Below are positions 14,690-21,192 of a DNA stretch of 21,192 bases, in pieces. Made by a program: the position numbers and the translations under genes. Below the pieces are notes generated by a model, which had not been told where the DNA came from, ran no database searches, and saw nothing but the letters and a program-made list of their open reading frames with translations. The DNA comes from Rickettsiales bacterium (GTDB lineage Bacteria > Pseudomonadota > Alphaproteobacteria > Rickettsiales > CANDYO01): contig CANDYO010000010.1 in the NCBI GenBank assembly GCA_947424995.1, positions 1 to 21,192 on the forward strand, given 5' to 3'. The first letter of the stretch is position 1, and the number at the start of each line of letters is the position of its first letter.

Positions 14690-15694
14690 ATGACTCAGTA
14701 TGATACTGATATAGCAATTATTGGTGCCGGTCCTATCGGATTATTTGCTGTATTTCAAGCTGGAATGCTCAAGATGAAATGCCATGTGATTGATACTCTT
14801 GAAGCAGTCGGTGGGCAATGTATTAGCTTATATCCAGAAAAGCCAATTTATGATATTCCAGCATATCCTAAAATTTTAGCCAAAGATTTGGTTGATGTGT
14901 TGATGGAGCAGATAGCTCCTTTTAAACCAGAATTTCATTTAAATCAACGAGTTGATCATTTAAGCAAACAGGGCGATACTTTTATTTTAGAAACTAGTAA
15001 TGGTAATATAATTAAAGCTAAAGCAGTGATTATTGCTGCTGGTGCTGGTGCTTTTGGTCCGAATAGACCTCCACTTGAACTTCTTGAAGAATTTGAAAAT
15101 AAAAGCGTTTTCTATATGGTAAAGCGTAAAGAAGATTTTCGTAATAAAAAAGTGATGATTGCAGGCGGTGGAGATTCAGCAGTAGATTGGGCTATTTCTT
15201 TGGCTGAAATTGCTGATGTAACTATCGTTCATCGCAGAGATAAATTTCGCTGTGCTCCCAATAGCCATGATCAATTATTAGATTTAGCTAAGACAGGTAT
15301 AGTAAAAATAGTAACGCCTTATCAATTAGATCAATTGGTTGGTAGTAATGGAATATTAGAAGAAGTTATCTTAAAAGATTTTGATGGCAATACTAAAGCC
15401 TTTGCGACTGATGTTTTGCTTTCTTTTTATGGTTTAGCTATGGATATTGGCCCAATTGAACATTGGGGATTAGATATCAATAAAAAACATTTAGCAATTA
15501 GCCCCACTACAATGGAAACTAATATTGCAGGAGTTTTTGCAGTTGGTGATATTTGTGCTTATCCTGGTAAATTGAAATTGATTCTAACCGGCTTTAGTGA
15601 ATGTGCTATTGCTTGCCATGCTATCTATAACTTAGTTTTCCCAGGTGAATTGCTTCACTTTGAATATTCAACCACTAAAGGTGTTGGGGTTTAA
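14690..15694 (+). CDS. Ferredoxin--NADP+ reductase, thioredoxin-reductase-like type
   Basis: This FAD enzyme moves electrons between NADPH and ferredoxin. It has a thioredoxin-reductase fold but no CxxC redox pair, which marks the TrxR-like FNR group (YumC type; also in Rickettsia). With ATG 14690 it has 334 aa. Motifs are FAD-binding IIGAGPIG (10-17), GGQCISLYPEKPIYDIP, NADPH-binding IAGGGDSAVDWA (157-168) with HRRDKFR (181-187) for the NADP phosphate, and C-terminal FAD contact GVFAVGDICAYPGKLKLI. A TTG 12 bp upstream keeps the frame open, but ATG with GGAT before it fits the family N-terminus better. The stop TAA shares its last A with the folD ATG, so the two are translationally coupled; FolD could supply NADPH. 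Confidence 0.93.
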   Translation: MTQYDTDIAIIGAGPIGLFAVFQAGMLKMKCHVIDTLEAVGGQCISLYPEKPIYDIPAYPKILAKDLVDVLMEQIAPFKPEFHLNQRVDHLSKQGDTFILETSNGNIIKAKAVIIAAGAGAFGPNRPPLELLEEFENKSVFYMVKRKEDFRNKKVMIAGGGDSAVDWAISLAEIADVTIVHRRDKFRCAPNSHDQLLDLAKTGIVKIVTPYQLDQLVGSNGILEEVILKDFDGNTKAFATDVLLSFYGLAMDIGPIEHWGLDINKKHLAISPTTMETNIAGVFAVGDICAYPGKLKLILTGFSECAIACHAIYNLVFPGELLHFEYSTTKGVGV

Positions 15695-16557
15695 TGAATA
15701 AGGCAGCAATCATCGATGGAAAGTCAATTGCTGCGCAGTTACGCCAAGATATTGCGGCTAAAGTTGTGCAATTGCAAAATAAAAATCATGTTACGCCAGG
15801 TCTTGCAGTTATTTTGGTAGGCAGTCATCCTGCTAGTATATTATATGTGCGTAATAAAATAGCAGCTTGCAGGGAAGTAGGGATTAATCTATTTGAATTT
15901 AAATTACCAGAATCTACTTCTGAAAAAATGTTGATTAGTAAAATAGAGTTGCTTAATAAAGACCCTAAAGTGCATGGTATTTTAGTGCAACTGCCACTAC
16001 CTGAACAAATAAATCCTATCAATGTTATCAATAGTGTTAATCCTAATAAAGATGTGGATGGATTTACTGCTACTAATCTTGGTAAATTAGTAACTCAGCA
16101 AGACTGTTTTATTCCCTGCACTCCTCAAGGTTGCTTGCTATTAATTAAAACGGTGATAAGTGATTTGCAAGGTTTGAATGCCCTGGTGGTTGGTCGTTCT
16201 AATATAGTTGGTAAACCGATGTTACACGTATTGTTACAAGAGAATTGTACGGTTACTATAGCTCATTCATATACCAAAAATTTAGCCGAATTATGTCAGC
16301 AAGCTGATATCTTGGTTGCGGCGGTGGGTAAAGAAAAAGTTATCCTAGGCAATTGGATAAAGCCTGGCGCAATTGTAATCGATGTTGGTACTAGTTATAA
16401 CTCCTTAGGAAAAGTTACTGGTGATGTAGAGTTTGATCAAGCTATCTACCGCGCGAAGGCTATCTCACCTGTTCCAAAAGGAGTGGGTCCAATGACTATT
16501 GCCTGTCTGCTTAAAAATACTCTAAAGTCTGCTAGTAAACCATCTCATGGGTTTTAA
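15694..16557 (+). CDS. folD: Methylenetetrahydrofolate dehydrogenase / methenyl-THF cyclohydrolase
   Basis: This bifunctional cytoplasmic enzyme converts 5,10-methylene-THF to 10-formyl-THF through methenyl-THF, producing NADPH and one-carbon units for purines and fMet-tRNA. It is 287 aa, normal length. The N-terminal catalytic domain has GSHPASILYVRNKIAACREVGI with catalytic Y51 and K55, then VQLPLPEQI and DVDGFTATNLGKL. The NADP domain has CTPQGCLLLI, VVGRSNIVGKPM, TVTIAHSYTKNL, IDVGTSYN and GDVEF. The C-terminus has SPVPKGVGPMTIACLL. It overlaps the reductase gene by one base and uses its promoter. Presence of folD indicates that the cell keeps its own one-carbon cycle. Confidence 0.97.
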   Translation: MNKAAIIDGKSIAAQLRQDIAAKVVQLQNKNHVTPGLAVILVGSHPASILYVRNKIAACREVGINLFEFKLPESTSEKMLISKIELLNKDPKVHGILVQLPLPEQINPINVINSVNPNKDVDGFTATNLGKLVTQQDCFIPCTPQGCLLLIKTVISDLQGLNALVVGRSNIVGKPMLHVLLQENCTVTIAHSYTKNLAELCQQADILVAAVGKEKVILGNWIKPGAIVIDVGTSYNSLGKVTGDVEFDQAIYRAKAISPVPKGVGPMTIACLLKNTLKSASKPSHGF

Positions 16558-16648
16558 TTGATTGACATCAGTGTGTGACATAAGATTTATATCAATAAAA
16601 TGCTATTTTTAGTCAGATCCTTACAATTTAATTTTCTATGAACGTAAA

Positions 16649-16788
16649 GGCCGTTATCCTCGCCGTTAGCTTTAGCTAGTGTCGAGGATCCAGTTGAAAT
16701 CTTTTAAAACCATTGAAGACTTTAGATTTGCTAAGAGATTTAATCTGGACCTTCGTCCTTCGCTAATGCTCGGATAAAGGTGACGGCC
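16649..16788. repeat. Dispersed palindromic repeat, nested type (copy D)
   Basis: The ends are GGCCGTTATCCT (16649-16660) and AGGTGACGGCC (16778-16788), an imperfect inverted pair. Bases 16683-16708 are identical over 26 bp to copy A, and the inner GGATCCAG ... CTGGACC pair is also kept. It lies in the same orientation as copy A. The rest of the 16558-16837 spacer shows no gene. Confidence 0.8.
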
Positions 16789-16837
16789 GATTTTTGGTTT
16801 TAAGATAGAAGGCTATTTTTTAACGACCCTAAGCTGC

Positions 16838-16880
16838 TTGACATTTTGACAGAAACTTTCTATATTGATATACATGTATA
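16838..16880 (+). promoter_or_regulatory. Overlapping promoters and palindromic operator of the toxin-antitoxin pair
   Basis: Two TTGACA boxes (16838-16843 and 16846-16851) are each followed after exactly 17 bp by a -10 box: TATATT (16861-16866) and TATACA (16869-16874). The perfect palindrome TATACATGTATA (16869-16880) covers the second -10. RHH antitoxins bind such palindromes to repress their own operon, so this is the likely operator. Confidence 0.72.
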
Positions 16881-16899
16881 GCAAATTATGAGATTTTTT

Positions 16900-17106
16900 A
16901 TGTTAGCAATTAGATTAACTGAAGATATTGAACAAAGATTACAATTTTTATCAGAAAAAACAGGACGTACTAAAACTTATTATGCTAGAGAAGCGATAAT
17001 GAGTTATTTGCAAGATATGGAAGATTATTATTTAGCAGAAGAAAGATTAGCTAATCCAGCTAAAAGATGGTCTTTAGAAGATTTATTAAATGAGAAGGAT
17101 AAATGA
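16900..17106 (+). CDS. Ribbon-helix-helix antitoxin (CopG/RelB type)
   Basis: This is a 68-aa protein, MLAIRLTEDIEQRLQFLSEK..., of the short RHH antitoxin family. The beta strand MLAIRL and helices EDIEQRLQFLSEKTG and TKTYYAREAIMSYLQDMED form the dimeric DNA-binding fold. The C-terminal tail (YLAEERLANPAKRWSLEDLL) should wrap and inhibit the toxin. I choose ATG 16900 because family members begin at this methionine and GAGA precedes it. An in-frame ATG at 16888 would add four residues but lacks a ribosome site. The promoter and a palindromic operator lie immediately upstream, fitting autorepression. The toxin gene follows after an inserted palindromic element. Confidence 0.88.
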   Translation: MLAIRLTEDIEQRLQFLSEKTGRTKTYYAREAIMSYLQDMEDYYLAEERLANPAKRWSLEDLLNEKDK

Positions 17107-17235
17107 TACCAATTCCCACAATTAAGTATACTTATCCAATTTATCATCAATTCAGGTGCTCACTTACTAAAATTGTAAGCTGCGCTCCTTTACAATTCAA
17201 ATCGAATAAGTCTATTTTAATTTTGGAAATGGTAT
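17106..17235. repeat. MITE-like palindromic insertion between antitoxin and toxin
   Basis: The 130 bp from ATACCAATTCC (17106-17116) to GGAAATGGTAT (17225-17235) form a long imperfect inverted repeat. It shares ACTTAT/ATAAGT in the arms and has an inner AATTGTAA / TTACAATT hairpin. It begins in the antitoxin stop codon and ends in the toxin start codon. Removing it with one ATGA copy, or leaving one TA, restores abutting TGA/ATG genes. It encodes no protein. Confidence 0.78.
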
Positions 17236-17500
17236 GATGTGGCTTGTTGAGTTTGACGATAGAGCTGTTAAGGAACTTAGGAAGTTAAGTAAAGACGAAC
17301 AATTGGCAATTCTTCAATATTTAAAAAAGCGTATAATGACTAATGAAGACCCGAGAAGATTCGGTAAAGCTTTAATAGGTAACAAAAAAGGTTTATGGCG
17401 TTACCGAGTTGGAGATTATAGATTAATTTGCTCGATAGAAGATAATATATTTACGGTACTTGTTGTTGCTATCGGTCATAGAAAGTCTATATATGATTAG
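17234..17500 (+). CDS. RelE/ParE-family toxin
   Basis: This is an 88-aa toxin of the RelE type, a ribosome-dependent mRNA endonuclease by family. Visible family features are LVEFDDRAVKELRKLSK at the N-terminus, the pair of helices to about 37, then LWRYRVGDYRLICSIED and AIGHRKSIYD at the C-terminus, with the Arg and His residues expected near the active site. Two ATGs lie in a row (17234 and 17237); GGAA at 17225-17228 can serve either. That ribosome site belongs to the inserted palindrome. Its partner antitoxin is 127 bp upstream, where such genes normally overlap by a few bases. The toxin is full length and undamaged. It ends 12 bp before the convergent MarR gene. Confidence 0.9.
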   Translation: MMWLVEFDDRAVKELRKLSKDEQLAILQYLKKRIMTNEDPRRFGKALIGNKKGLWRYRVGDYRLICSIEDNIFTVLVVAIGHRKSIYD

Positions 17501-17512
17501 TTTTTTTCTAAT

Positions 17513-17968
17513 TTACTCAATCAAATTTCTTAAAAGTTTGACCAATCCTTGTTGATCGCTGCTTGAAATTTTAGCAAAAAAATCAGTGTCTATTTGTTCA
17601 ACTATGGGAACAAGTTGATTGGTTAAAGATTTTCCACTAGTAGTTAAAGTGACCGTTTTAGCGCGAGTATCAGCTTCATTTTCAATACGATCAACTAGTC
17701 CTAGTTTACTTAGCTTTTTTAGAGCTTTAGAAACAGTCATTTTATCGAGCTTAGTCCAGTTAATGATTTGAACTTGAGTCATCTGAAAGTCATTTAGTTC
17801 AAACCAGAGCAAAGTTGCCATAATAACAAATTGACTATGTGAAATATCATAAGTTTCTAAAGCCCTTTTGATTAGACGTTGCCAGATCATAGTGGTTTGC
17901 CAGAGTAAGAAACCTGGGTTATCTTCGGCTCGTTCAAACTTAAAAGGTTTATTATTTTTTGATAGCAT
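17513..17968 (-). CDS. MarR-family transcriptional regulator
   Basis: This is a 151-aa dimeric winged-helix regulator. Dimerisation helices lie at the ends. The DNA-binding part covers about 55-110: recognition helix LDKMTVSKALKKLSKLG (74-90) and wing ENEADTRAKTVTLT (96-109). MarR proteins usually repress their own operon and respond to small ligands. It is the last gene of a three-gene minus-strand operon and overlaps the methyltransferase gene by 17 bp. Its ribosome site GGAGGAG lies inside the end of that gene, about 10 bases before ATG. It probably controls the operon it belongs to, but the ligand is unknown. Confidence 0.93.
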   Translation of the reverse strand: MLSKNNKPFKFERAEDNPGFLLWQTTMIWQRLIKRALETYDISHSQFVIMATLLWFELNDFQMTQVQIINWTKLDKMTVSKALKKLSKLGLVDRIENEADTRAKTVTLTTSGKSLTNQLVPIVEQIDTDFFAKISSSDQQGLVKLLRNLIE

Positions 17969-18758
17969 AGATAATAACTCCTCCCATGCGCTTGCTTTTT
18001 AACTGCTCTAAAATATATGAAAAAGTAGCATCTATCTGCTGAATATCATCATTCAAGAATTTTTGTTTTAAATCATTCTCTTGCTTGTGCAAAGTTTCCA
18101 AGAAATTATTGTACCAAATTATAAATTTTAAGGAAAGATCTTCTATCTCGATTAAATTCCAATCGGCTTTTTTTAAATCAATCAATAATGATTTTAGTTC
18201 TATAGGTTTCATTTGCTTACCAGCAAAATCTAATATTGGTAAAGTTTTATCTTGAGATATTGCCGAATAATCAAATATAGCTAGGATAGTTCCTGGTTTA
18301 CTAATCTTAGCGATGGATAATAACAGTTCAGCTTTATCTTCAATTGCATAAGCTGAATTAAATAACATTACTAGATCAAATTTTTTGTCTGAAAAAAAAG
18401 ATTCAACGTTTAGTGCATCTAGATGAGCGAAATTAATGCCAATATATTTTGTTTTTGCATAATTTATTGAATCTTGATTAATATCAAGACCATATAAATG
18501 TTTAAAGCCCTTATTTTTTAAATATTCTAAAGTGCCACCGAATCCACAGCCCATATCTAAAACATTACCGGATATAATATTAGGATTAATTGGTCTTATT
18601 CTATTAAGAACCATATTTATGGCTTCTGTATCTCCTGCGTGAGCATAATCTCCTCCTCTTAAATAAGATAAAAGGAGGCGCTTTGAATTCGGTTGATTAG
18701 CAAAGCTATTTAAAGGATTGAGCAACATAGATATCACTATTACTATAATAAGTTTCAT
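17952..18758 (-). CDS. Class I SAM-dependent methyltransferase with N-terminal signal peptide
   Basis: This is a 268-aa protein. Residues 1-20 look like a Sec signal peptide: K2, a hydrophobic core IIVIVISMLL, then NSFA before NQ. The methyltransferase fold begins with SYLRGGDYAHAGDTEAI (31-47). The SAM-binding motif I is VLDMGCGFGG (66-75), the acidic motif LDIN is at 91-94, and HLDA at 112-115. A central FNSAYAI loop and a mostly helical C-terminus (from about 170) follow. A signal peptide is odd because SAM is cytoplasmic. Export, or a membrane-facing enzyme held by an uncleaved segment, are the options. Its start overlaps the stop of the START-like gene as ATGA, so the two are coupled. 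The substrate is unknown. Confidence 0.85.
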   Translation of the reverse strand: MKLIIVIVISMLLNPLNSFANQPNSKRLLLSYLRGGDYAHAGDTEAINMVLNRIRPINPNIISGNVLDMGCGFGGTLEYLKNKGFKHLYGLDINQDSINYAKTKYIGINFAHLDALNVESFFSDKKFDLVMLFNSAYAIEDKAELLLSIAKISKPGTILAIFDYSAISQDKTLPILDFAGKQMKPIELKSLLIDLKKADWNLIEIEDLSLKFIIWYNNFLETLHKQENDLKQKFLNDDIQQIDATFSYILEQLKSKRMGGVIIYAIKK

Positions 18759-19174
18759 TTTGTTTGCGCAAGTTTTACCAATGCTTCCATCTCTTCTGGA
18801 ACTGTGTCAGCAACATTTTGCGCGACTAATTTAATCCATAGCCATCTAAGCGGTCCGGTTACTACTAGAGTATTGGTAAGTAATAAACCTTCGGGTGTCT
18901 CTTCTAGGCTATGAGTATCATACATTTTAGCGCCAAAAAAACTAGTGCAATCGGTAAAGCTGCCGCCTTCTTCAATTTCCATCAGCATAATCTTAACCTG
19001 ACCTACACCTTTGGGCTTTAAGTAGAAATGATTACCTACCACAAAATCACCTTCCATTTTGCAATAATCCAAATCTCCATGCCAAGAAGGCCAATTATTG
19101 ACATCAGTCCATAATTTCCAAATATCTTCTTTTTTTACGTCTGCATATATTTTACTGTAAGTTCTTGTCCACAT
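18755..19174 (-). CDS. SRPBCC (START-like / polyketide-cyclase-type) ligand-binding protein
   Basis: This is a 139-aa protein with the helix-grip fold pattern: TRTYSKIYADVKKEDIWKLW, then VNNWPSWHGDLDYC, a run of beta strands, and a long C-terminal helix (VPEEMEALVKLAQ). Members of this superfamily hold a hydrophobic ligand in a deep cavity, and some catalyse reactions on it. ATG 19174 is chosen because GGAGGG stands six bases before it. An upstream in-frame start at 19234 would add 20 residues without a ribosome site. It leads the operon with the methyltransferase and MarR genes. A possible shared substrate for the three is inference. A weak promoter (TTCAAG, 17 bp, TATACT; -10 at 19249-19244) lies upstream. 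Confidence 0.85.
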   Translation of the reverse strand: MWTRTYSKIYADVKKEDIWKLWTDVNNWPSWHGDLDYCKMEGDFVVGNHFYLKPKGVGQVKIMLMEIEEGGSFTDCTSFFGAKMYDTHSLEETPEGLLLTNTLVVTGPLRWLWIKLVAQNVADTVPEEMEALVKLAQTK

Positions 19175-19235
19175 AATTTCCCTCCGAATGTGTTTAGAGA
19201 TAACTTGAGTATCACTATGGAGTAAACGTAACACA

Positions 19236-19312
19236 GCTTTAAGAGTATAGCTAAAATTTTTAACTTCTTGAAAAGTTTATAATACCAAAGATTTTATCTA
19301 TACTCTCAGAGC
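19236..19312. repeat. Palindromic repeat upstream of the START-like gene
   Basis: Arms 19236-19261 and 19287-19312 are inverted repeats with 22 of 26 matches (core AGAGTATAG / CTATACTCT). The left arm contains the candidate -10 of the minus-strand operon. The right arm resembles the inner part of copy A, so it may be a decayed relative. Confidence 0.6.
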
Positions 19313-19665
19313 CGTGCTACGCTTTAAGAGTCACCATATTTTTATAGTGAATACTAAGCATTATTTTTAATTAATTTTTAGTAGATATGTATATTGTATG
19401 CAAGTTTACTATCGTAGTCAAGAAAATTTTTTATAGCTTGTTTATATGACTTTAGTTAATAGATCATATTTGGGAATTTTAAATCCGTATGCAATATGCA
19501 ATGGCGTTCAAAAACAGTTTTTAGAGAGTATTAAAAATTTTTATAAAATAACTATACAATAAGAAAAAAAATTTATAATGTGCCTTTAAAATTATGCTAT
19601 ATAATTACATCAGTTAAATTTATACAGTTTTAGCCGCTTATTATTAAGGAAAGGGGATTTATCTA
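19313..19665. other. AT-rich intergenic region
   Basis: No gene is visible in these 353 bp. A small hairpin TCACCATA / TATAGTGA lies at about 19330-19349. TGCTATATAAT at 19595-19605 is a possible extended -10 for the gene at 19666, without a good -35. Confidence 0.4.
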
Positions 19666-20055
19666 ATGTATGTTGAGTACAATTATCATCAATGGTTACG
19701 CATGTTGCAGCCAATACCAGATAGCAAGAGTTATTGTTTTGCGATTGCGTGTCCTCTTGTGGTGGTCGCTGCAACTACAGCTACAGTCGCGGCATCAGTA
19801 GAATATTGGATTAACCCTGTTCATAATACAGCACATGATTATTTTTTGGATGGAATTATAGGATTGTTTGACTTGGTGCTTATAGCTTATTCAATGAATG
19901 TTATTCATTATTCATATACTCATTTTCAGAAATATCCTATACATTGTGAGTTGCTTAAATCTTTTAGCAATAAAGTATATTGCGGTGCAGATAATAATGT
20001 TCCCACTATAGTTGGAGATACTCTATTTCCAGTCGGAGAAGATAATCCAGTATAA
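19666..20055 (+). CDS. Hypothetical two-helix membrane protein, 129 aa
   Basis: I do not recognise this protein. It has two likely membrane helices, about 24-44 (FAIACPLVVVAATTATVAA) and about 62-84 (DGIIGLFDLVLIAYSMNVI), with an aromatic, Tyr-rich N-terminus and a polar C-terminal tail of about 40 residues. A strong purine-rich ribosome site (AAGGAAAGGGGA) stands 7 bases before ATG, which supports translation. It is on the opposite strand from the MarR operon and on the same strand as the next unknown gene, 152 bp away. The location is inner membrane by prediction. No family or function can be given. Confidence 0.65.
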   Translation: MYVEYNYHQWLRMLQPIPDSKSYCFAIACPLVVVAATTATVAASVEYWINPVHNTAHDYFLDGIIGLFDLVLIAYSMNVIHYSYTHFQKYPIHCELLKSFSNKVYCGADNNVPTIVGDTLFPVGEDNPV

Positions 20056-20207
20056 AATGGATTTATTTTAAATTGTAAGTTTTTATTCGTATGTTCCCCT
20101 AGATTATATATAATGCTAAGTCTTGTCGCTGAGTAAACATTGAGTGCGTTATCTCTAAAAACGCTGACAGAAAAATATTGACAATTTTGCTTTTTAGGTG
20201 AGAATTT

Positions 20208-20771
20208 TTGTCTATTGTTTCAATGCTTCCTAAGAGGTTAACTCTATGTCAAGATCTAGTAAAAAGTGATAATTATCAAGATAATGTTGATTTCTTTGTT
20301 GGTAATGCAATGACTTCATTAAATAACCTAAAGCATTCTGGTGAGTTAAAGAATAGTGCTGAGGTTTATGCTTCTATTTATGTTTCTGCTGATATAAGGT
20401 ATCATATGGAGCTTGCTGCGCCTAAGTATACTACATCACAAAATGAAGACGGTGCTTATGTCGTAAGAAAATTCTTTGAGCTGACTTCTCATTATAAAGA
20501 CATCCCTCCTGTGGAATATTATCAAGCTTATAAGCAAGCAGTAATAGATAATAATTTCGCATCAGTTGATTACTTTAAGAATTATGAGCAAACTAATCTA
20601 GAAGGGCTGCAAAACTTCTTAGCTAGAAACAATGCTACCTTTGTGCAAGAAGAAGGTGATTTTTGTCGTTTATTAGTTGGCAGTGAGTTTAAGGATGCAG
20701 AGTGTGTTGTAGGAGAATGCATAAGATATGATTCTGTGACTGCGAATGGACATCTAGAACTCTGTAATTAA
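20208..20771 (+). CDS. Hypothetical 187-aa soluble protein
   Basis: I do not recognise this protein. It is mostly helical and polar, without a signal peptide or membrane helix. Six cysteines occur, four of them in the last 40 residues (FCRLL, AECVVGECIRYD, ELCN). The start is TTG 20208, set by AGGTGAG ending 7 bases upstream; ATG 20223 is the alternative and would lose five residues. It ends at TAA 20771, overlapping the convergent GNAT gene stop by three bases. The membrane protein upstream may be in the same transcript. Lack of a recognisable family in both suggests lineage-specific genes. Confidence 0.65.
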   Translation: MSIVSMLPKRLTLCQDLVKSDNYQDNVDFFVGNAMTSLNNLKHSGELKNSAEVYASIYVSADIRYHMELAAPKYTTSQNEDGAYVVRKFFELTSHYKDIPPVEYYQAYKQAVIDNNFASVDYFKNYEQTNLEGLQNFLARNNATFVQEEGDFCRLLVGSEFKDAECVVGECIRYDSVTANGHLELCN

Positions 20772-21192
20772 GTTATTTTTTTAGAAAAATACGTTATTTC
20801 GGTTTGAATGTGATCTTTAAAACCTAAGCTTCTATAGAAGTCATGAGTGCCGTCTTTTTTTCTTCGGTTTAAGGTAATCAATTCAACTAAGTCACAATCA
20901 TGACCTTTAGCGTATTTTTCTGCTGCGGCAATTAGTTTGGTACCTATTTTTTTGCCGCGTTCTTTTTTATCTACTACAATGCTTTTAATTCGTAATCTCC
21001 AGCCATCTTCAACAAAAGATTCATAACAGATCATGGTTAAAAAGCCTAAAATTAAGTTATCTTTTTCTGCAACTATAACATAGTAGCATTCTCTAGCTAA
21101 ATAGTTTTCAATTTTCTGGCTGACTTGTTCAATTGAAAGAACGTAGCCTAACTGAACTAATAGCTCTTTGAGTTGGTGAGCATCTTTTATGA
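20768..21192 (-). CDS. GNAT-family N-acetyltransferase (N-terminus outside window)
   Basis: This gene is cut by the right edge. The frame stays open from 20768 to 21190, giving at least 140 residues, longer than if started at the internal ATG 21034. Upstream of that ATG the frame reads DAHQLKELLVQLGY... and YYVIVAEKDNLILGFLTM, which is the expected GNAT N-terminal half. The acetyl-CoA binding motif follows as SIVVDKKERGKKIGTKLIAAAEKYA, and the C-terminus has ELITLNRRKKDGTHDFYRSLGF. The fold transfers an acetyl group from acetyl-CoA to an amine; the acceptor is unknown. It converges on the 187-aa gene with a three-base overlap. Confidence 0.9.
   Translation of the reverse strand, partial: IKDAHQLKELLVQLGYVLSIEQVSQKIENYLARECYYVIVAEKDNLILGFLTMICYESFVEDGWRLRIKSIVVDKKERGKKIGTKLIAAAEKYAKGHDCDLVELITLNRRKKDGTHDFYRSLGFKDHIQTEITYFSKKIT

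Noticed and set aside
20178..20206. TTGACA with AGAATT 17 bp downstream before the 187-aa gene
   Set aside because: The -10 is poor and a transcript would start at or after the ribosome site.
1..21192. CRISPR array or phage-like gene block
   Set aside because: No regularly spaced direct repeats and no phage structural or integrase genes are visible.

Overview
The window looks like chromosome from an AT-rich alphaproteobacterium, most likely a Rickettsiales-type intracellular bacterium. The evidence is the strong A+T bias, a DnaK and DnaJ of alphaproteobacterial/rickettsial type, a TrxR-like ferredoxin-NADP reductase and an AnmK of the kind found in Rickettsia, and intergenic regions filled with palindromic repeats. 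The taxon is inferred from protein character only; no database search was possible.

Layout. At 1-102 is the 3' end of an IS110-family transposase, followed by half of a dispersed palindromic repeat. At 217-756 is a small OmpR-type regulator with a shortened receiver. It overlaps tail to tail with a 501-aa protein of unknown function (722-2227, minus). A two-gene efflux operon (membrane-fusion protein then RND pump, 2475-6535, minus) is divergent from tRNA-Val(TAC) at 6671-6746. A palindrome-rich spacer and a sigma-32-like promoter lead into dnaK (7077-9005). A repeat element and an intrinsic terminator follow, then dnaJ (9289-10443).

The most unusual part is 10087-11078. A tandem duplication of about 490 bp copied the 3' third of dnaJ together with most of a small single-pass membrane ORF. 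The result is a 160-aa protein made of a transmembrane helix joined to a DnaJ C-terminal domain with no J domain, followed by a complete 44-aa copy of the membrane ORF. Most codon differences between the two DnaJ copies are synonymous, so the short copy seems to be kept as a functional protein. A secreted or anchored S9 prolyl-oligopeptidase-type peptidase follows directly, so the block may act together in envelope proteostasis.

After another nested palindromic element come anmK (cell-wall recycling), then ferredoxin-NADP reductase and folD, which overlap by one base. Next is a RHH antitoxin/RelE toxin pair with a well-formed promoter and operator. The pair is split by a 130-bp palindromic MITE-like insertion lying exactly between the antitoxin stop and the toxin start. 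On the minus strand lies a tightly coupled operon: START-like protein, then a methyltransferase with a signal peptide, then a MarR regulator. The right end holds two proteins I do not recognise and a GNAT acetyltransferase that runs off the window.
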